Positions 28,084 through 37,408 of a stretch of DNA of 64,000 nt are shown here, one piece after another. A program made the translations under genes and the position numbers. The notes beneath the pieces are model-generated. The model was not told the origin of the DNA, did not search any database, and saw only the letters and a list, made by a program, of their open reading frames with translations. Location of the stretch: the NCBI GenBank assembly GCA_016721185.1, contig JADKIP010000012.1, positions 496,001 through 560,000 on the forward strand, in the 5' to 3' direction. How positions within the stretch are numbered: position 1 is the stretch's first letter; each line of letters begins with the position of its first letter. The stretch is from Candidatus Dechloromonas phosphorivorans (lineage in GTDB: Bacteria; Pseudomonadota; Gammaproteobacteria; Burkholderiales; Rhodocyclaceae).

Positions 28084-29151
28084 TTACTTACGCATTAAAC
28101 GGCTGTGCGAATGGACAGCGTCGACCAGTGCCGTCACGTTGTCGGGCGGCGTAAATTGCGAAATGCCGTGACCGAGGTTGAAGACGTGGCCGGTATTGCC
28201 TGGGCCGAAGCTGTCGAGCACTTTTTTGGCTTCAGTTGCAATGATTTCCGGTGTCGCGAACAAAACGTTCGGATCGACGTTGCCTTGCAGCGCAACCTTG
28301 TCGCCAACGCGGCGACGGGCTTCGCCAATATCGATCGTCCAGTCGAGGCCAACCGCATCGCAGCCGATGGCGGCAATCTTTTCCAGCCAGAGGCCGCCGT
28401 TCTTGGTAAAGACGATGCTCGGAATGCGCTGGCCGTCTTTTTCCTTCTTCAGGCCGGCGACAATGCGTTCCATGTATTGCAGCGAGAATTCCTGATAAGC
28501 CGCCGCCGACAGCGAGCCGCCCCAGGTATCGAAAATCATCACAGCCTGGGCGCCGGCATCAATCTGGGCGTTCAGGTAGGAAGTCACGGAATCGGCGGTC
28601 ACCGACAGGATGCGGTGGAGCAGATCCGGGCGCTTGTAGAGCATGCCCTTGATGTGGCGGAAATCGCTCGACCCCTGGCCTTCGATCATGTAGCAGGCCA
28701 GCGTGTAGGGACTGCCGGAGAAGCCGATCAGCGGCACCGAATTATCGAGAGCGCGGCGGATTTCAGAAACGGCGTCCATCACGTAGCGCAGATGGTCGTT
28801 GGGGTCCGGTGCGGTCAGATCATTGATCGCCCATTCTTCGCGCAACGGACGCTCGAATTTCGGGCCCTCGCCTTCCGTAAAATAAAGGCCGAGACCCATC
28901 GCATCAGGCACGGTCAGGATGTCGGAGAAGAGGATGGCGGCGTCAAGATCGTAGCGGGCCAGCGGCTGCAACGTCACTTCGCAGGCCATCGCCGGAGATT
29001 TGCACAGATTCAGGAAGTTGCCGGCGCGTTTGCGCGTCTCGCAATATTCCGGCAGGTAACGACCGGCCTGGCGCATCAGCCAGAGCGGGGTGTATTCGGT
29101 CGGCTCTTTGAGAAGGGCGCGCAGGAAAGTATCGTTCTTGGGTCGGCTCAC
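28084..29151 (-). CDS. hemE: Uroporphyrinogen decarboxylase
   Basis: The 355-residue cytoplasmic enzyme converts uroporphyrinogen III to coproporphyrinogen III in haem synthesis. Signature sequences are PLWLMRQAGRYLPEY (the substrate Arg region), ILFSDILTVPDAMG (catalytic Asp), GFSGSPYTLACYMIEG and IFDTWGGSLS, with GLDWTIDIGEAR and NLGHGI near the end. The start is GTG 29151, giving SRPKNDTFLRALL, the normal family N-terminus; the longer frame to 29382 runs back through trkH. It is 58 bp downstream of trkH on the same strand. Confidence 0.97.
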   Translation of the reverse strand: MSRPKNDTFLRALLKEPTEYTPLWLMRQAGRYLPEYCETRKRAGNFLNLCKSPAMACEVTLQPLARYDLDAAILFSDILTVPDAMGLGLYFTEGEGPKFERPLREEWAINDLTAPDPNDHLRYVMDAVSEIRRALDNSVPLIGFSGSPYTLACYMIEGQGSSDFRHIKGMLYKRPDLLHRILSVTADSVTSYLNAQIDAGAQAVMIFDTWGGSLSAAAYQEFSLQYMERIVAGLKKEKDGQRIPSIVFTKNGGLWLEKIAAIGCDAVGLDWTIDIGEARRRVGDKVALQGNVDPNVLFATPEIIATEAKKVLDSFGPGNTGHVFNLGHGISQFTPPDNVTALVDAVHSHSRLMRK

Positions 29152-29209
29152 GGGGGCACTCCGCCAGAAAATCGGAAAGGCGGAATTATCCGCCTTTCCG
29201 GGGCTCAGG

Positions 29210-30664
29210 TCACTTACGCCAGAAGGCGGGTGTGAGTACGACCAGCAAGGTGAAGATTTCCAGGCGCCCAAGCAGCATGCCGAAGATACAAACCCAGGTC
29301 TGGAAGTCCTCCAGCACTTCATAGGTCGTGGATGGGCCAACCACGCCCAGTCCGGGGCCGGTGTTATTGACACTGGCCACAATCGCGGTGAACGCCGAGA
29401 CGATATCCAGCCCGGTAAAGACCAGCACCAAGGTCAGTGTGACAATACTGACCATATACATGAAGGCGAAAGCCAACACCGCAAACAGGATCGGCTGGGG
29501 CGCCACCTGACCGCCAATCCGGACGTTATAGACGGCATTAGGATGCATGGCGCGCAACAATTCCCGATAAACCTGCTTATAGAGCAAGAGCGCACGCATC
29601 ATCTTGATACCGCCACCGGTAGACCCGGCGCTGGTCGCAAAACTGGAGAGAAACAACATCCAGAGCGGGGCAAAAATTGGCCAGAGCGCGAAATCGACAC
29701 TGGCATAGCCCGTAGTTGTCGCAATGGAAATGACGTTGAAGGCGGAATGGCGCAGCGCCGTATCCAGATCCGGATAAATGCCGTCCTTCCAGATGTAGAG
29801 CCCGACGACAAAAATGCTTACCAGGCAAACACCAATGAACCAGCCCGCTTCAGGATCATGCAGATAGGGACGGAGCGAGCGGCCATTGACCGCGAGAAAC
29901 AAGGTGCCGAAATTCATGCCGGCGATCAGCATGAAAACAATGGCAATAAATTCGATGGCCGGCGAATTGAAGAAACCAAAACTGGCGTCATGGGTTGAAA
30001 ATCCGCCAAGGCCCATCGTTGAAAAACCGTGACAGACCGCATCGAACCAGCTCATGCCAGCCCAGCGGTAGCCCACGATGCAGGCAACCGAAACACCGAG
30101 ATAGACCAGCCACAGGCCTTTGGCCGTTTCCGCAATACGCGGCGTCATTTTGGCGTCTTTCATCGGCCCCGGCGTTTCGGCCTTGAACATCTGGCGACCG
30201 CCGATACCCAGCAGCGGAAGCACGGCGATGGCCAGCACAATCAAGCCCATGCCGCCGGTCCAGACCAGTTGGTGGCGCCAGAGGTTGATCGACATCGGCA
30301 ACGTATCGAGATTCGACAAGACCGTGGAACCGGTCGTCGTCAGGCCCGACATCGCTTCAAAATAAGCATCGGTATGGCTGATGCCGAGTTGGAGCATCAA
30401 CGGAATAGCCGCAAACGCCGGCAAAACAGACCAGACCAGGACGACCATCAAGAAGCCGTCACGAATATTCAGGTCGCGCTTGCAGTTCCGGTAGCGATAC
30501 CAAAGGAAGGTGCCGCACAGAAAGGTCAGCAGGAAAGCTTCGTCATAGGCAGTTTGGGCACCATCGTTGGTCGCATAGGAAAGGATCAACGGCGCCAGCA
30601 TGGTCAGGCCAAAGAGCATGATGATCATGCCCAGGGCGCGATAAACAGGGGCAAAGCGAGTCAC
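29210..30664 (-). CDS. trkH: Trk potassium uptake protein TrkH
   Basis: This 484-residue inner-membrane potassium-translocating subunit has the four pore-loop repeats expected of the Trk/Ktr fold, each centred on a filter glycine: SGLTTTGSTVL, HGFSTMGLGGFS, SIATTTGYASVD and ASVNNTGPGLG. At least ten hydrophobic segments are visible. It works with the cytosolic NAD-binding TrkA, encoded immediately upstream on the same strand (10-bp spacing), so the pair forms a complete transporter. Confidence 0.96.
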   Translation of the reverse strand: MTRFAPVYRALGMIIMLFGLTMLAPLILSYATNDGAQTAYDEAFLLTFLCGTFLWYRYRNCKRDLNIRDGFLMVVLVWSVLPAFAAIPLMLQLGISHTDAYFEAMSGLTTTGSTVLSNLDTLPMSINLWRHQLVWTGGMGLIVLAIAVLPLLGIGGRQMFKAETPGPMKDAKMTPRIAETAKGLWLVYLGVSVACIVGYRWAGMSWFDAVCHGFSTMGLGGFSTHDASFGFFNSPAIEFIAIVFMLIAGMNFGTLFLAVNGRSLRPYLHDPEAGWFIGVCLVSIFVVGLYIWKDGIYPDLDTALRHSAFNVISIATTTGYASVDFALWPIFAPLWMLFLSSFATSAGSTGGGIKMMRALLLYKQVYRELLRAMHPNAVYNVRIGGQVAPQPILFAVLAFAFMYMVSIVTLTLVLVFTGLDIVSAFTAIVASVNNTGPGLGVVGPSTTYEVLEDFQTWVCIFGMLLGRLEIFTLLVVLTPAFWRK

Positions 30665-30674
30665 GGTCGACCTC

Positions 30675-32108
30675 TTAAAGGAAGTGGAAACCGACCTGGA
30701 AAAGCTTTTCGACTTTCTTGACCAGCTTTTTTCGGGTGCAGAAAACGATCACATGGTCATCCGCTTCGATCACCGTATCGTGGTGGGCAATGACTACCTC
30801 GCCGTGCCGGGTTATGGCGGTCCAGTCATCGGTCTGGCCAACCACCACGGCCCGATCAAAGTTGCGTACCAGTGCGGCAACCGTCACCCCGTGCGGCCAA
30901 GCGATCTGATCGATCCGCTTGCCGATCACCTTGGAGGTTTTGGCATCGCCATGCGCAACAATCTCTAGCGCCTCGGCGGCGCCCCGGCGCAGCGAATGGA
31001 CTTCGGCCACATCGCCCTGCCGGACATGCGCCAGCAAGGTACCGATCGAAACCTGGGCCGGTGAAATACCGATATCAATCGGTCCGCCCTCAATCATTTC
31101 GGCATAAGCCCGGCGGTTGATCAGCGCCACCACCCGCTTGCAGCCCAGCCGTTTGGCCAGACTGCCGGACATGATGTTGTCTTCGTCATCGTTGGTTACG
31201 GCGAGGAAGAGGTCCATCTCGGCGATGTTTTCCTGCTCAAGCAACTCTTCGTCAGTCGCGTCACCAAGCAAAATAAGCGTCTCATTCAGTTCGCCCGCCA
31301 AAAACTCGGTGCGCTCCTTGCGCCCTTCGATCATCTTGATTTCGTAACGCTTTTCCAGGGCTTTGGCGACCCGAAAGCCGATATTTCCGCCGCCCGCAAT
31401 CATGATGCGCTGTACCGGCGTCACCATCCGACGCAACTGGCGCAAAACCGGACGGATATGTTCGGCCGCCGCGAGCAGAAAAACCTCGTCGCCAGCCTCG
31501 ATCACCGTATCGCCTTCAGGGAATACCGGTTGATCGCGCCGGAAAATTGCTGCAATCCGGCCATCCATTTCAAGCGGCAGCAGAGCGCGCATATCCTTGA
31601 TCGGCTTGCCCACCAGCAAGCCGCCCTCATAGGCGCGGACCGCGACCAGGCTGACCCGGCCACGGGCAAAATTGAGCACCTGCAAGGCTTCGGGAAACTC
31701 GATCAGGCGCCGGATGTAATCGGTAATCACCTGTTCCGGGCAAAGCGCGAAGTTGACCGCAAAGTTGTCTTCCGACAACAGGCTGGCATCTTCCAGAAAA
31801 TCCCGCGAACGCAGCCGGGCGATCCGGGTCGGCACATTGAAAACGCTGTGCGCCAGCTTGCAGGCGACGAGATTGGACTGATCGCTCTGCGTCACGGCAA
31901 TGATCATGTCCGCATCTTCGGCCCCGGCCTGACGCAGGACCGAGGGCGTTGCCGCATCGCCAACCACCGTGCGCAAATCGAGTCGGTCCTGCAACAGTGC
32001 CAGACGTGGCCCGTTGGAATCGACGACCGTAATGTCGTTTTCTTCCGAAACCAGACCTTCGGCAACGCTGGCCCCCACCTGGCCGGCACCCAAAATAATC
32101 ACTTTCAT
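30675..32108 (-). CDS. trkA: Trk potassium channel regulatory protein TrkA
   Basis: The 477-residue cytoplasmic gating subunit has tandem RCK units. The first Rossmann domain starts VIILGAGQVGASVAEGL with the strand-2 acid in ITVVDSN; the second starts IMIAGGGNIGFRVAKALE. Each is followed by a TrkA-C domain. It binds NAD(H)/ATP and controls TrkH. It is encoded directly downstream of the NtrX-like regulator (39-bp gap) and upstream of trkH, in the conserved beta-proteobacterial order. Confidence 0.97.
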   Translation of the reverse strand: MKVIILGAGQVGASVAEGLVSEENDITVVDSNGPRLALLQDRLDLRTVVGDAATPSVLRQAGAEDADMIIAVTQSDQSNLVACKLAHSVFNVPTRIARLRSRDFLEDASLLSEDNFAVNFALCPEQVITDYIRRLIEFPEALQVLNFARGRVSLVAVRAYEGGLLVGKPIKDMRALLPLEMDGRIAAIFRRDQPVFPEGDTVIEAGDEVFLLAAAEHIRPVLRQLRRMVTPVQRIMIAGGGNIGFRVAKALEKRYEIKMIEGRKERTEFLAGELNETLILLGDATDEELLEQENIAEMDLFLAVTNDDEDNIMSGSLAKRLGCKRVVALINRRAYAEMIEGGPIDIGISPAQVSIGTLLAHVRQGDVAEVHSLRRGAAEALEIVAHGDAKTSKVIGKRIDQIAWPHGVTVAALVRNFDRAVVVGQTDDWTAITRHGEVVIAHHDTVIEADDHVIVFCTRKKLVKKVEKLFQVGFHFL

Positions 32109-32147
32109 AAACCCCCCGATTTATTACTGGCTTTTCAGGCCGGTTTT

Positions 32148-33413
32148 TTATTCTTCGCCGCGTTTGCCCAGTTTTACATCCAGTTGTTTCAGCTTGCGAT
32201 AAAGATGTGTTCGCTCCAGCCCGGAGCGCTCGGCCAGCCGGGTCATGTTGCCCCCTTCAAGCCGCAGGTGGTGCTCGAAATAGAGTTTCTCGAAGGCATC
32301 CCGCGCTTCACGCAAAGGCTGGTCAAAGAGCGGCAGCAAGGGCACCAGCTCCGGACCGCAACCTGTCTCCTGAGGCATCACCCGCGTCACGTCCTCGGCC
32401 GAAATTTCTTCATCGAGCGCCGTCAGGGCAAGATTGCGGACCAGTACATAAAGGTCGGTCCAACTGGCTTCCGGCAGGTTTTTCCAGGGCAGCGTGCGCA
32501 AGGTGTTCAGTGCACCTGTAGAAAAACGCCGGGGTTGGACTTCACCGCGTTCGACAAAATTGGTCAGCAACAGGCTGGCAATTTCGGGCAACTCGTCCGC
32601 ATGGCCCGCCAGCGAGGGCATGGCCACCCAGACTTCGCCCAGCTTGGCGAGCAGTTTGCTGTCCCAGCCGGATTCGCCCAAGGTTGGCAACGGCACGACG
32701 GTGGCGGCAATGAGCTGCAAATTCAGCTTTTCCAGCCGGTCGACCGCGTAAGTCAGGTTCATTTGCTGCATTTTGCCGAGCGCCGCCAGATCCGGCACAA
32801 ACAGGATGCCGCCACTGATTTTTTCCAGCATTTCCTGGGTCAGCGCGCTACTCACACTCGACAGATCCAGCCAGGGCGAGCGTGGCGGCTGGAGCGTGCG
32901 GGCGCAGATTTCTGCCATGCCGCCAGTTGCGCCCTTGAGCAGCAGCACCGGCGCCTTGGCCGCCGCCTGTTCGAGCCGGCGCTTGAATTCCTTGATGAAG
33001 GTCGAGCGCCCGAAAGCGTCCAGCGTCAGTGGTGGGCGAGCCGGCGGCGTGTCGTGCTTGAGCGCCTTTTGCACGGCAGAAAGCAGCTTTTGCAGCGCGA
33101 TCGGCTTCTCAAGGAAATCGAACGCACCGAAACGGGTTGCCTCAACCGCCGTATCAATCGTGCCGTGGCCGGACATCATGACCACCGGCATGTTGAGGTG
33201 ACCAGCGGCATGCCATTCCTTGAGCAGCGAAATACCGTCCATGTCCGGCATCCAGATATCGAGCAAAACCAGATCAGGGCGCAGTTCATTACGGATACGG
33301 CGCGCCGCCCCGGCGTTTTCGGCCAGACGCACGTCGTAACCCTCGTCAATCAGGATTTCCGAGAGTAGTTCGCGAATCCCGACTTCGTCATCAACGACCA
33401 GTATGATTGCCAT
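32148..33413 (-). CDS. ntrX: NtrX-like response regulator with degenerate AAA+ domain
   Basis: The 421-residue cytoplasmic regulator pairs with the NtrY-like kinase. The receiver is intact: ILVVDDEVGIRE, phospho-acceptor in DLVLLDIWMPDMDG, and VVMMSGHG. The middle aligns in position with a sigma-54 activator ATPase, but the Walker A GESGTGKE is replaced by LLKGATGGMAEICA and no GAFTGA loop is visible. It should therefore not hydrolyse ATP or open sigma-54 promoters. A Fis-type helix-turn-helix closes the protein (NMTRLAERSGLERTHLYRKL). It may act as a plain DNA-binding regulator. The start ATG overlaps the kinase's end. Confidence 0.9.
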   Translation of the reverse strand: MAIILVVDDEVGIRELLSEILIDEGYDVRLAENAGAARRIRNELRPDLVLLDIWMPDMDGISLLKEWHAAGHLNMPVVMMSGHGTIDTAVEATRFGAFDFLEKPIALQKLLSAVQKALKHDTPPARPPLTLDAFGRSTFIKEFKRRLEQAAAKAPVLLLKGATGGMAEICARTLQPPRSPWLDLSSVSSALTQEMLEKISGGILFVPDLAALGKMQQMNLTYAVDRLEKLNLQLIAATVVPLPTLGESGWDSKLLAKLGEVWVAMPSLAGHADELPEIASLLLTNFVERGEVQPRRFSTGALNTLRTLPWKNLPEASWTDLYVLVRNLALTALDEEISAEDVTRVMPQETGCGPELVPLLPLFDQPLREARDAFEKLYFEHHLRLEGGNMTRLAERSGLERTHLYRKLKQLDVKLGKRGEE

Positions 33414-35547
33414 TTTTGGCCTCCTCTTCCTTCACCAGCGGCAGGCGAATGTCGATCCGTGCGCCGCCCTCCGGTGCATTGCCAATTTCAATAATACCCA
33501 TGTGTTCCTCGACGATTTTCTTGACGATCGGCAGGCCGAGGCCCGTGCCGCGCGCCTTGGTCGTGACGTAAGGTTCGAAAATACGCGACAGCAGTTCGAC
33601 CGGAAAACCGGGACCGTTGTCGCTGATCAGCAGCCGGGCAAAACGACCGGCGGGTGCTGTGGTGATCTGGATGCGAGCATCGCCGAGGCCTTCCAGCGCG
33701 TCCTCGGCATTGCGCAGCAAATTGTGAATAACCTGGCGCAACTGCGTTGCGTCGCCCAGCACTGGCGGCAATTCTTCGGCCAATCCGGGCTCGATCATGG
33801 CTGACGAGCTTTCATACAAACCGAGCACTTCGCGCACCAGTCCATTGAGATCAAGCGGCGCCACTTCCGGCGCCGGCAGACGGGAATAATCGCGGAAGTC
33901 GTCAACCATGCGCTTCATCGCCTGCACCTGATTGATGATGGTCTGCGTACCGCGCGCCAGCATGTCGGCATCGCCATTGGCCAGTTTGCCCGCCAGCTTG
34001 AACTGCAGGCGCTCGGCAGAAAGCTGGATCGGCGTCAGCGGATTCTTGATTTCGTGCGCCAGACGACGGGCGACTTCACCCCAGGCCGCGCTGCGCTGGG
34101 CGGCGGTAATCCGCGTCACATCGTCAAAGACCACGACATCGCCCCCGCCACTGGCCTCGGGCAGACGCGAACCACGCAGCAGCAGCACCTGCGGCATCCC
34201 GTTCGGGCGCTCCAGCTCAAGTTGCGATTGCCATTCAAGCTCTTCCGTCGCGGCGAAATGCTGGCGAATAAACTCGCCGAGCACCTGCTGCCGCGGCCAT
34301 TGGTCAGCCGCTTCGCCAATCAATCCATCGAAATCGTCATTGAGCGTCGTCAGCGCCCCCTCATTCACCGTGCGCAGTACAAAGCGGCGGTCGAACACCA
34401 GCACCCCGGCCGAAAGGTTGGCGAGAATGGATTCGAGATAACCGCGAGCCGACTCGACCTCGGCACGGTGGCGCTCGGTTTCACGACGGGCATCGTCGAG
34501 CTGACGGGTCATTTGGTTAAACGATTGGGTCAGCACGCCGAGTTCGTCACCGCTATAAATGGCCTGACGCGGCGAAAAGTCGCCCTGCGCGACCGCCTGC
34601 GTCCCTTCCGCCAAAATATAGAGCGGCGCCACCAGCCGGCGGGCCATCAAAAACGCCAGTGCAAAGGCGCCAAAAAGGGCAACGAGTACGGTCAACGTCA
34701 AAGTCAGGGCATAAATCCGGGTCAGCCCTTCCCGCGCCAGCTGCAACTCCTGGTAGTCGCGATAAACCGCCTGCACCGCGTCGGCGTCATGCGCCAGACC
34801 GGGCGGCACCGGGTTGGTCAATTGCAGGATGCGCGGCTCTTCAAAAACGTCGCGCGCCGACACCGGGACCAGAACGCGCAGATAGAGATTGTCCCCTTCG
34901 CCTTCGACGGTGCTGATCGTTCGCGAGCTGCGCGCCTGTTTGAGTTGCGCCTGCGTTGGCAACTCCGGCAGCAAACTGCTCAGATCGCCGGTCGCACTGG
35001 AAAGTAACTGCCCGCCGACCGAGAAAAGTGCCGCCGATTGCACGCTTTTTTCCTCACGCAAACGGAGCAAGGCGGAGCGCCGGGAATCTTCCTTGATATC
35101 GGACAGCTGCGTCGCCATGCTGCCGGCCTTGTCGTTGAGGTCTGCCAGCAAGGAATCCAGCGCCGAGCGCCCGAGATGAAGGCCGGACTCAAGCGCTTTC
35201 TCGACGCGCACGTCGAACCAGCTCTCGATTGAGCGTGTGACAAACTGCACCGAAACGCCATATACCAGTGCGCCCGGCAAAACGGCGATGAAACCGAACA
35301 TCAGCATCAGCCGCAGCTTGAGTCGGGCACCGAAAACCTGGGCCTGATAATCGCGCCACAAAGAGCGCAGTTGCCAACCGACCAGCCCGAGCATGCCGAC
35401 GGCGAGCACGATGTTCAGCCCGATCAGCAGTGGGTAGTTGCGCGAGAAAATAACCGTGTCCGCCGCCGTCGACATGAGCAACAGAAACCAGAGGATGCCG
35501 CCTACGGCCGCCGCAAACGCCCCACCGGCAACCACAAAGCGCTTCAT
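33391..35547 (-). CDS. ntrY: NtrY-like membrane histidine kinase
   Basis: The 718-residue sensor kinase has several N-terminal transmembrane segments (the first around 5-26), an extracytoplasmic segment, a further membrane helix near 285-305 and a HAMP linker (AQGDFSPRQAIYSGDELGVL). A PAS domain (ILANLSAGVLVFDRRF) follows. The kinase core shows RRLAHEIKNPLTPIQLSAER (phospho-His), NLLRNAEDAL, ISDNGPGFP and GLGLPIVKKIVE. The family senses nitrogen or redox/envelope cues; the signal here is unknown. Start ATG 35547 overlaps the DUF4390 stop (ATGA). Its stop overlaps the ntrX-like start by 23 bp, so translation is coupled. Confidence 0.95.
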   Translation of the reverse strand: MKRFVVAGGAFAAAVGGILWFLLLMSTAADTVIFSRNYPLLIGLNIVLAVGMLGLVGWQLRSLWRDYQAQVFGARLKLRLMLMFGFIAVLPGALVYGVSVQFVTRSIESWFDVRVEKALESGLHLGRSALDSLLADLNDKAGSMATQLSDIKEDSRRSALLRLREEKSVQSAALFSVGGQLLSSATGDLSSLLPELPTQAQLKQARSSRTISTVEGEGDNLYLRVLVPVSARDVFEEPRILQLTNPVPPGLAHDADAVQAVYRDYQELQLAREGLTRIYALTLTLTVLVALFGAFALAFLMARRLVAPLYILAEGTQAVAQGDFSPRQAIYSGDELGVLTQSFNQMTRQLDDARRETERHRAEVESARGYLESILANLSAGVLVFDRRFVLRTVNEGALTTLNDDFDGLIGEAADQWPRQQVLGEFIRQHFAATEELEWQSQLELERPNGMPQVLLLRGSRLPEASGGGDVVVFDDVTRITAAQRSAAWGEVARRLAHEIKNPLTPIQLSAERLQFKLAGKLANGDADMLARGTQTIINQVQAMKRMVDDFRDYSRLPAPEVAPLDLNGLVREVLGLYESSSAMIEPGLAEELPPVLGDATQLRQVIHNLLRNAEDALEGLGDARIQITTAPAGRFARLLISDNGPGFPVELLSRIFEPYVTTKARGTGLGLPIVKKIVEEHMGIIEIGNAPEGGARIDIRLPLVKEEEAKNGNHTGR

Positions 35548-36122
35548 TTGCTGTCCACCGGCAAGGCTGGCAAGGTGACCGGCCACGTTTTCCAGTCGGA
35601 AGACAGGCTCCAGTCCTTGTTACCCAGCGAAGTAATCTGGAAGGGTTTGGGCAACTGGGCAATGTCCAGACGTAAACGCAAGGCCGCCATATAGGGCTCA
35701 CCGACACGCACTGTCTTGTCTGTTTTCTCGATGACGACCCAGTTTCGCAAGTGGGAGAGCACCGCCATCGCCTCGGTCAGCGAGGAAAACGATTGATGCA
35801 GGCCACCGCCAGACGAGAGACGAAACTGGCGGGTCAATGCGTGATAGGACAGTCGATAGGGCTGACTGCGGACGATCAGCTTTTCGTCAAGCCAGTACCA
35901 GCGGCCTTTGGTCAGCTCGAAATCAGCCACGAAATGCAGCATCAGGCCTTTGGTGACCGCATCTTCCAGTCGCTGATTCAGTTCAAGCGTGAAATCTGCA
36001 GAAAGCACGTAACCATCGTCACTGACCGAAATCTGCGGGTTAGTGATCTCAACTTCTGCGGTGAACGCCAAAAAAGGCACGAAAGCCAGCAGCAGAAGCC
36101 ACCGGCGTAGTCGTTCAGCCAT
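35544..36122 (-). CDS. DUF4390 exported protein
   Basis: The 192-residue protein has a signal peptide (LRRWLLLLAFVPFLAFTAEV). The mature part (LSADFTLELNQRLEDAVTKG...GRWYWLDEKL...YRLSYHALTRQFRLS) is the DUF4390 signature, found almost always between rsmB and ntrY in betaproteobacteria. Function is unknown; the fixed location suggests a periplasmic accessory to NtrY signalling, which is an inference. ATG 36122 overlaps the rsmB stop by 8 bp, and upstream in-frame codons lie inside rsmB. Confidence 0.9.
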   Translation of the reverse strand: MAERLRRWLLLLAFVPFLAFTAEVEITNPQISVSDDGYVLSADFTLELNQRLEDAVTKGLMLHFVADFELTKGRWYWLDEKLIVRSQPYRLSYHALTRQFRLSSGGGLHQSFSSLTEAMAVLSHLRNWVVIEKTDKTVRVGEPYMAALRLRLDIAQLPKPFQITSLGNKDWSLSSDWKTWPVTLPALPVDSK

Positions 36123-37374
36123 GCTTTTCGAGAAGGCAGTAATAAAAACCATCATGTTCGGCATTGGGTAAAAGCTGTTCCTCGCGGCAGCGTCGGGCTT
36201 GCGACTGACGGGCGAGGAATTTTTCAATCTGAACCCCATTCTCGGCGGGAAATACCGAGCAAGTGGCGTAAAGCAGTTTGCCGCCCGGCCGCACGACCTG
36301 CCAAAGTGCGTCGAGAATGCGGGCCTGAGCCGCGGCAAAACTGGCGATGTCAGTTTCGCGACGCAGCCATTTGCTGTCCGGGTTGCGGCGCACGACGCCG
36401 CTGGCGGTACATGGCACATCGGCCAGCACGGCATCGAAAGGCTCACCATCCCACCAAGTATCCAGTTTGGCGCAATCGCCGGCCTTGATCGCTGCACCGA
36501 GGCCAAGCCGCGTCAGGTTGGCCTCCACCCGCCGGCAACGGGCCGGCTTGAGGTCGAGGGCCAGCATGTCGAGGCGGGCCCGTTCGAGCAGATGGGCGGT
36601 TTTACCCCCCGGCGCGGCACAGGCATCCAGCACCCGACTGTTGGGCGCCGGATTGAGCAGCGCTGCCGCCATTTGGGCGCCGGGATCCTGCACTGAAACG
36701 AGGCCGGCGGCGAAACCGGGCAGGCGTTCCACCGGGACCGGCTTTTCCAGCATCAGGCCATATTTGCCCACCGGCGTCGCCACAATGCCTTCGAGGCTCA
36801 AGCGCTGCTGATACTCATCGCGCGTCGAGCGCCGCTGATTGACCCGCAAGGCCATCGGCGGCGGCCCGTTACCGGCGGCAATAATGCTTGGCCAATCGTT
36901 CGGCCAGGCCGCCTGCAAAGTGCGCAACCACCAGTCAGGATGCTGGCTCAGCGCCACTTCGTCGTTGGCCAGCGCGGTTGTCAGTTCGGCTTGCTGGCGT
37001 AAAAAGTTACGCAGGACGCCATTGACCAGGCCACGGAAATTGCCGCCGGCCAGTTCGGCTGACGCGGCAACGGCTTGATCGACCACGGTATGCGCTGCAT
37101 CGGGGCGGGTTTCCAGCCGATAGATGGCGACCAGCAATAAGGCTCGTACCTCGTTGTCAGCCAGCGGTTTGGCGAGCAAACGACCGAGGAAGAAATCACC
37201 CCGCCCATAGCAGCGCAGGCTGCCATAAACGATATCCTGCACGGCAGGACGGGCAATGGAATCAACGCGGGCCACCATGCCATCGGCCAGGCTCTGCCCG
37301 GCGATGACGGCAGCGTTGATACGGGCGGCTTGCAGTAGCGCAAAAGCCAGTGAATCGAGTGGTAATGAGGACAT
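36115..37374 (-). CDS. rsmB: 16S rRNA (cytosine-967-C5)-methyltransferase
   Basis: The 419-residue protein has an N-terminal NusB-like RNA-binding domain (SLRCYGRGDFFLGRLL...VVDQAVAASAELAGG) and a C-terminal SAM methyltransferase. The SAM loop is VLDACAAPGGKTAHLLE. The two catalytic cysteines are in LADVPCTASGVVRRNPD and LLYATCSVFPAEN. This is the complete RsmB/Sun architecture. It is the first gene of the minus-strand run leading to DUF4390 and ntrYX. The divergent S1/P1 nuclease gene starts 35 bp away, so promoters must overlap. Confidence 0.97.
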   Translation of the reverse strand: MSSLPLDSLAFALLQAARINAAVIAGQSLADGMVARVDSIARPAVQDIVYGSLRCYGRGDFFLGRLLAKPLADNEVRALLLVAIYRLETRPDAAHTVVDQAVAASAELAGGNFRGLVNGVLRNFLRQQAELTTALANDEVALSQHPDWWLRTLQAAWPNDWPSIIAAGNGPPPMALRVNQRRSTRDEYQQRLSLEGIVATPVGKYGLMLEKPVPVERLPGFAAGLVSVQDPGAQMAAALLNPAPNSRVLDACAAPGGKTAHLLERARLDMLALDLKPARCRRVEANLTRLGLGAAIKAGDCAKLDTWWDGEPFDAVLADVPCTASGVVRRNPDSKWLRRETDIASFAAAQARILDALWQVVRPGGKLLYATCSVFPAENGVQIEKFLARQSQARRCREEQLLPNAEHDGFYYCLLEKHG

Positions 37375-37408
37375 AGGCCGCGATTATCGCACGCTGCATA
37401 ATGGCGCA

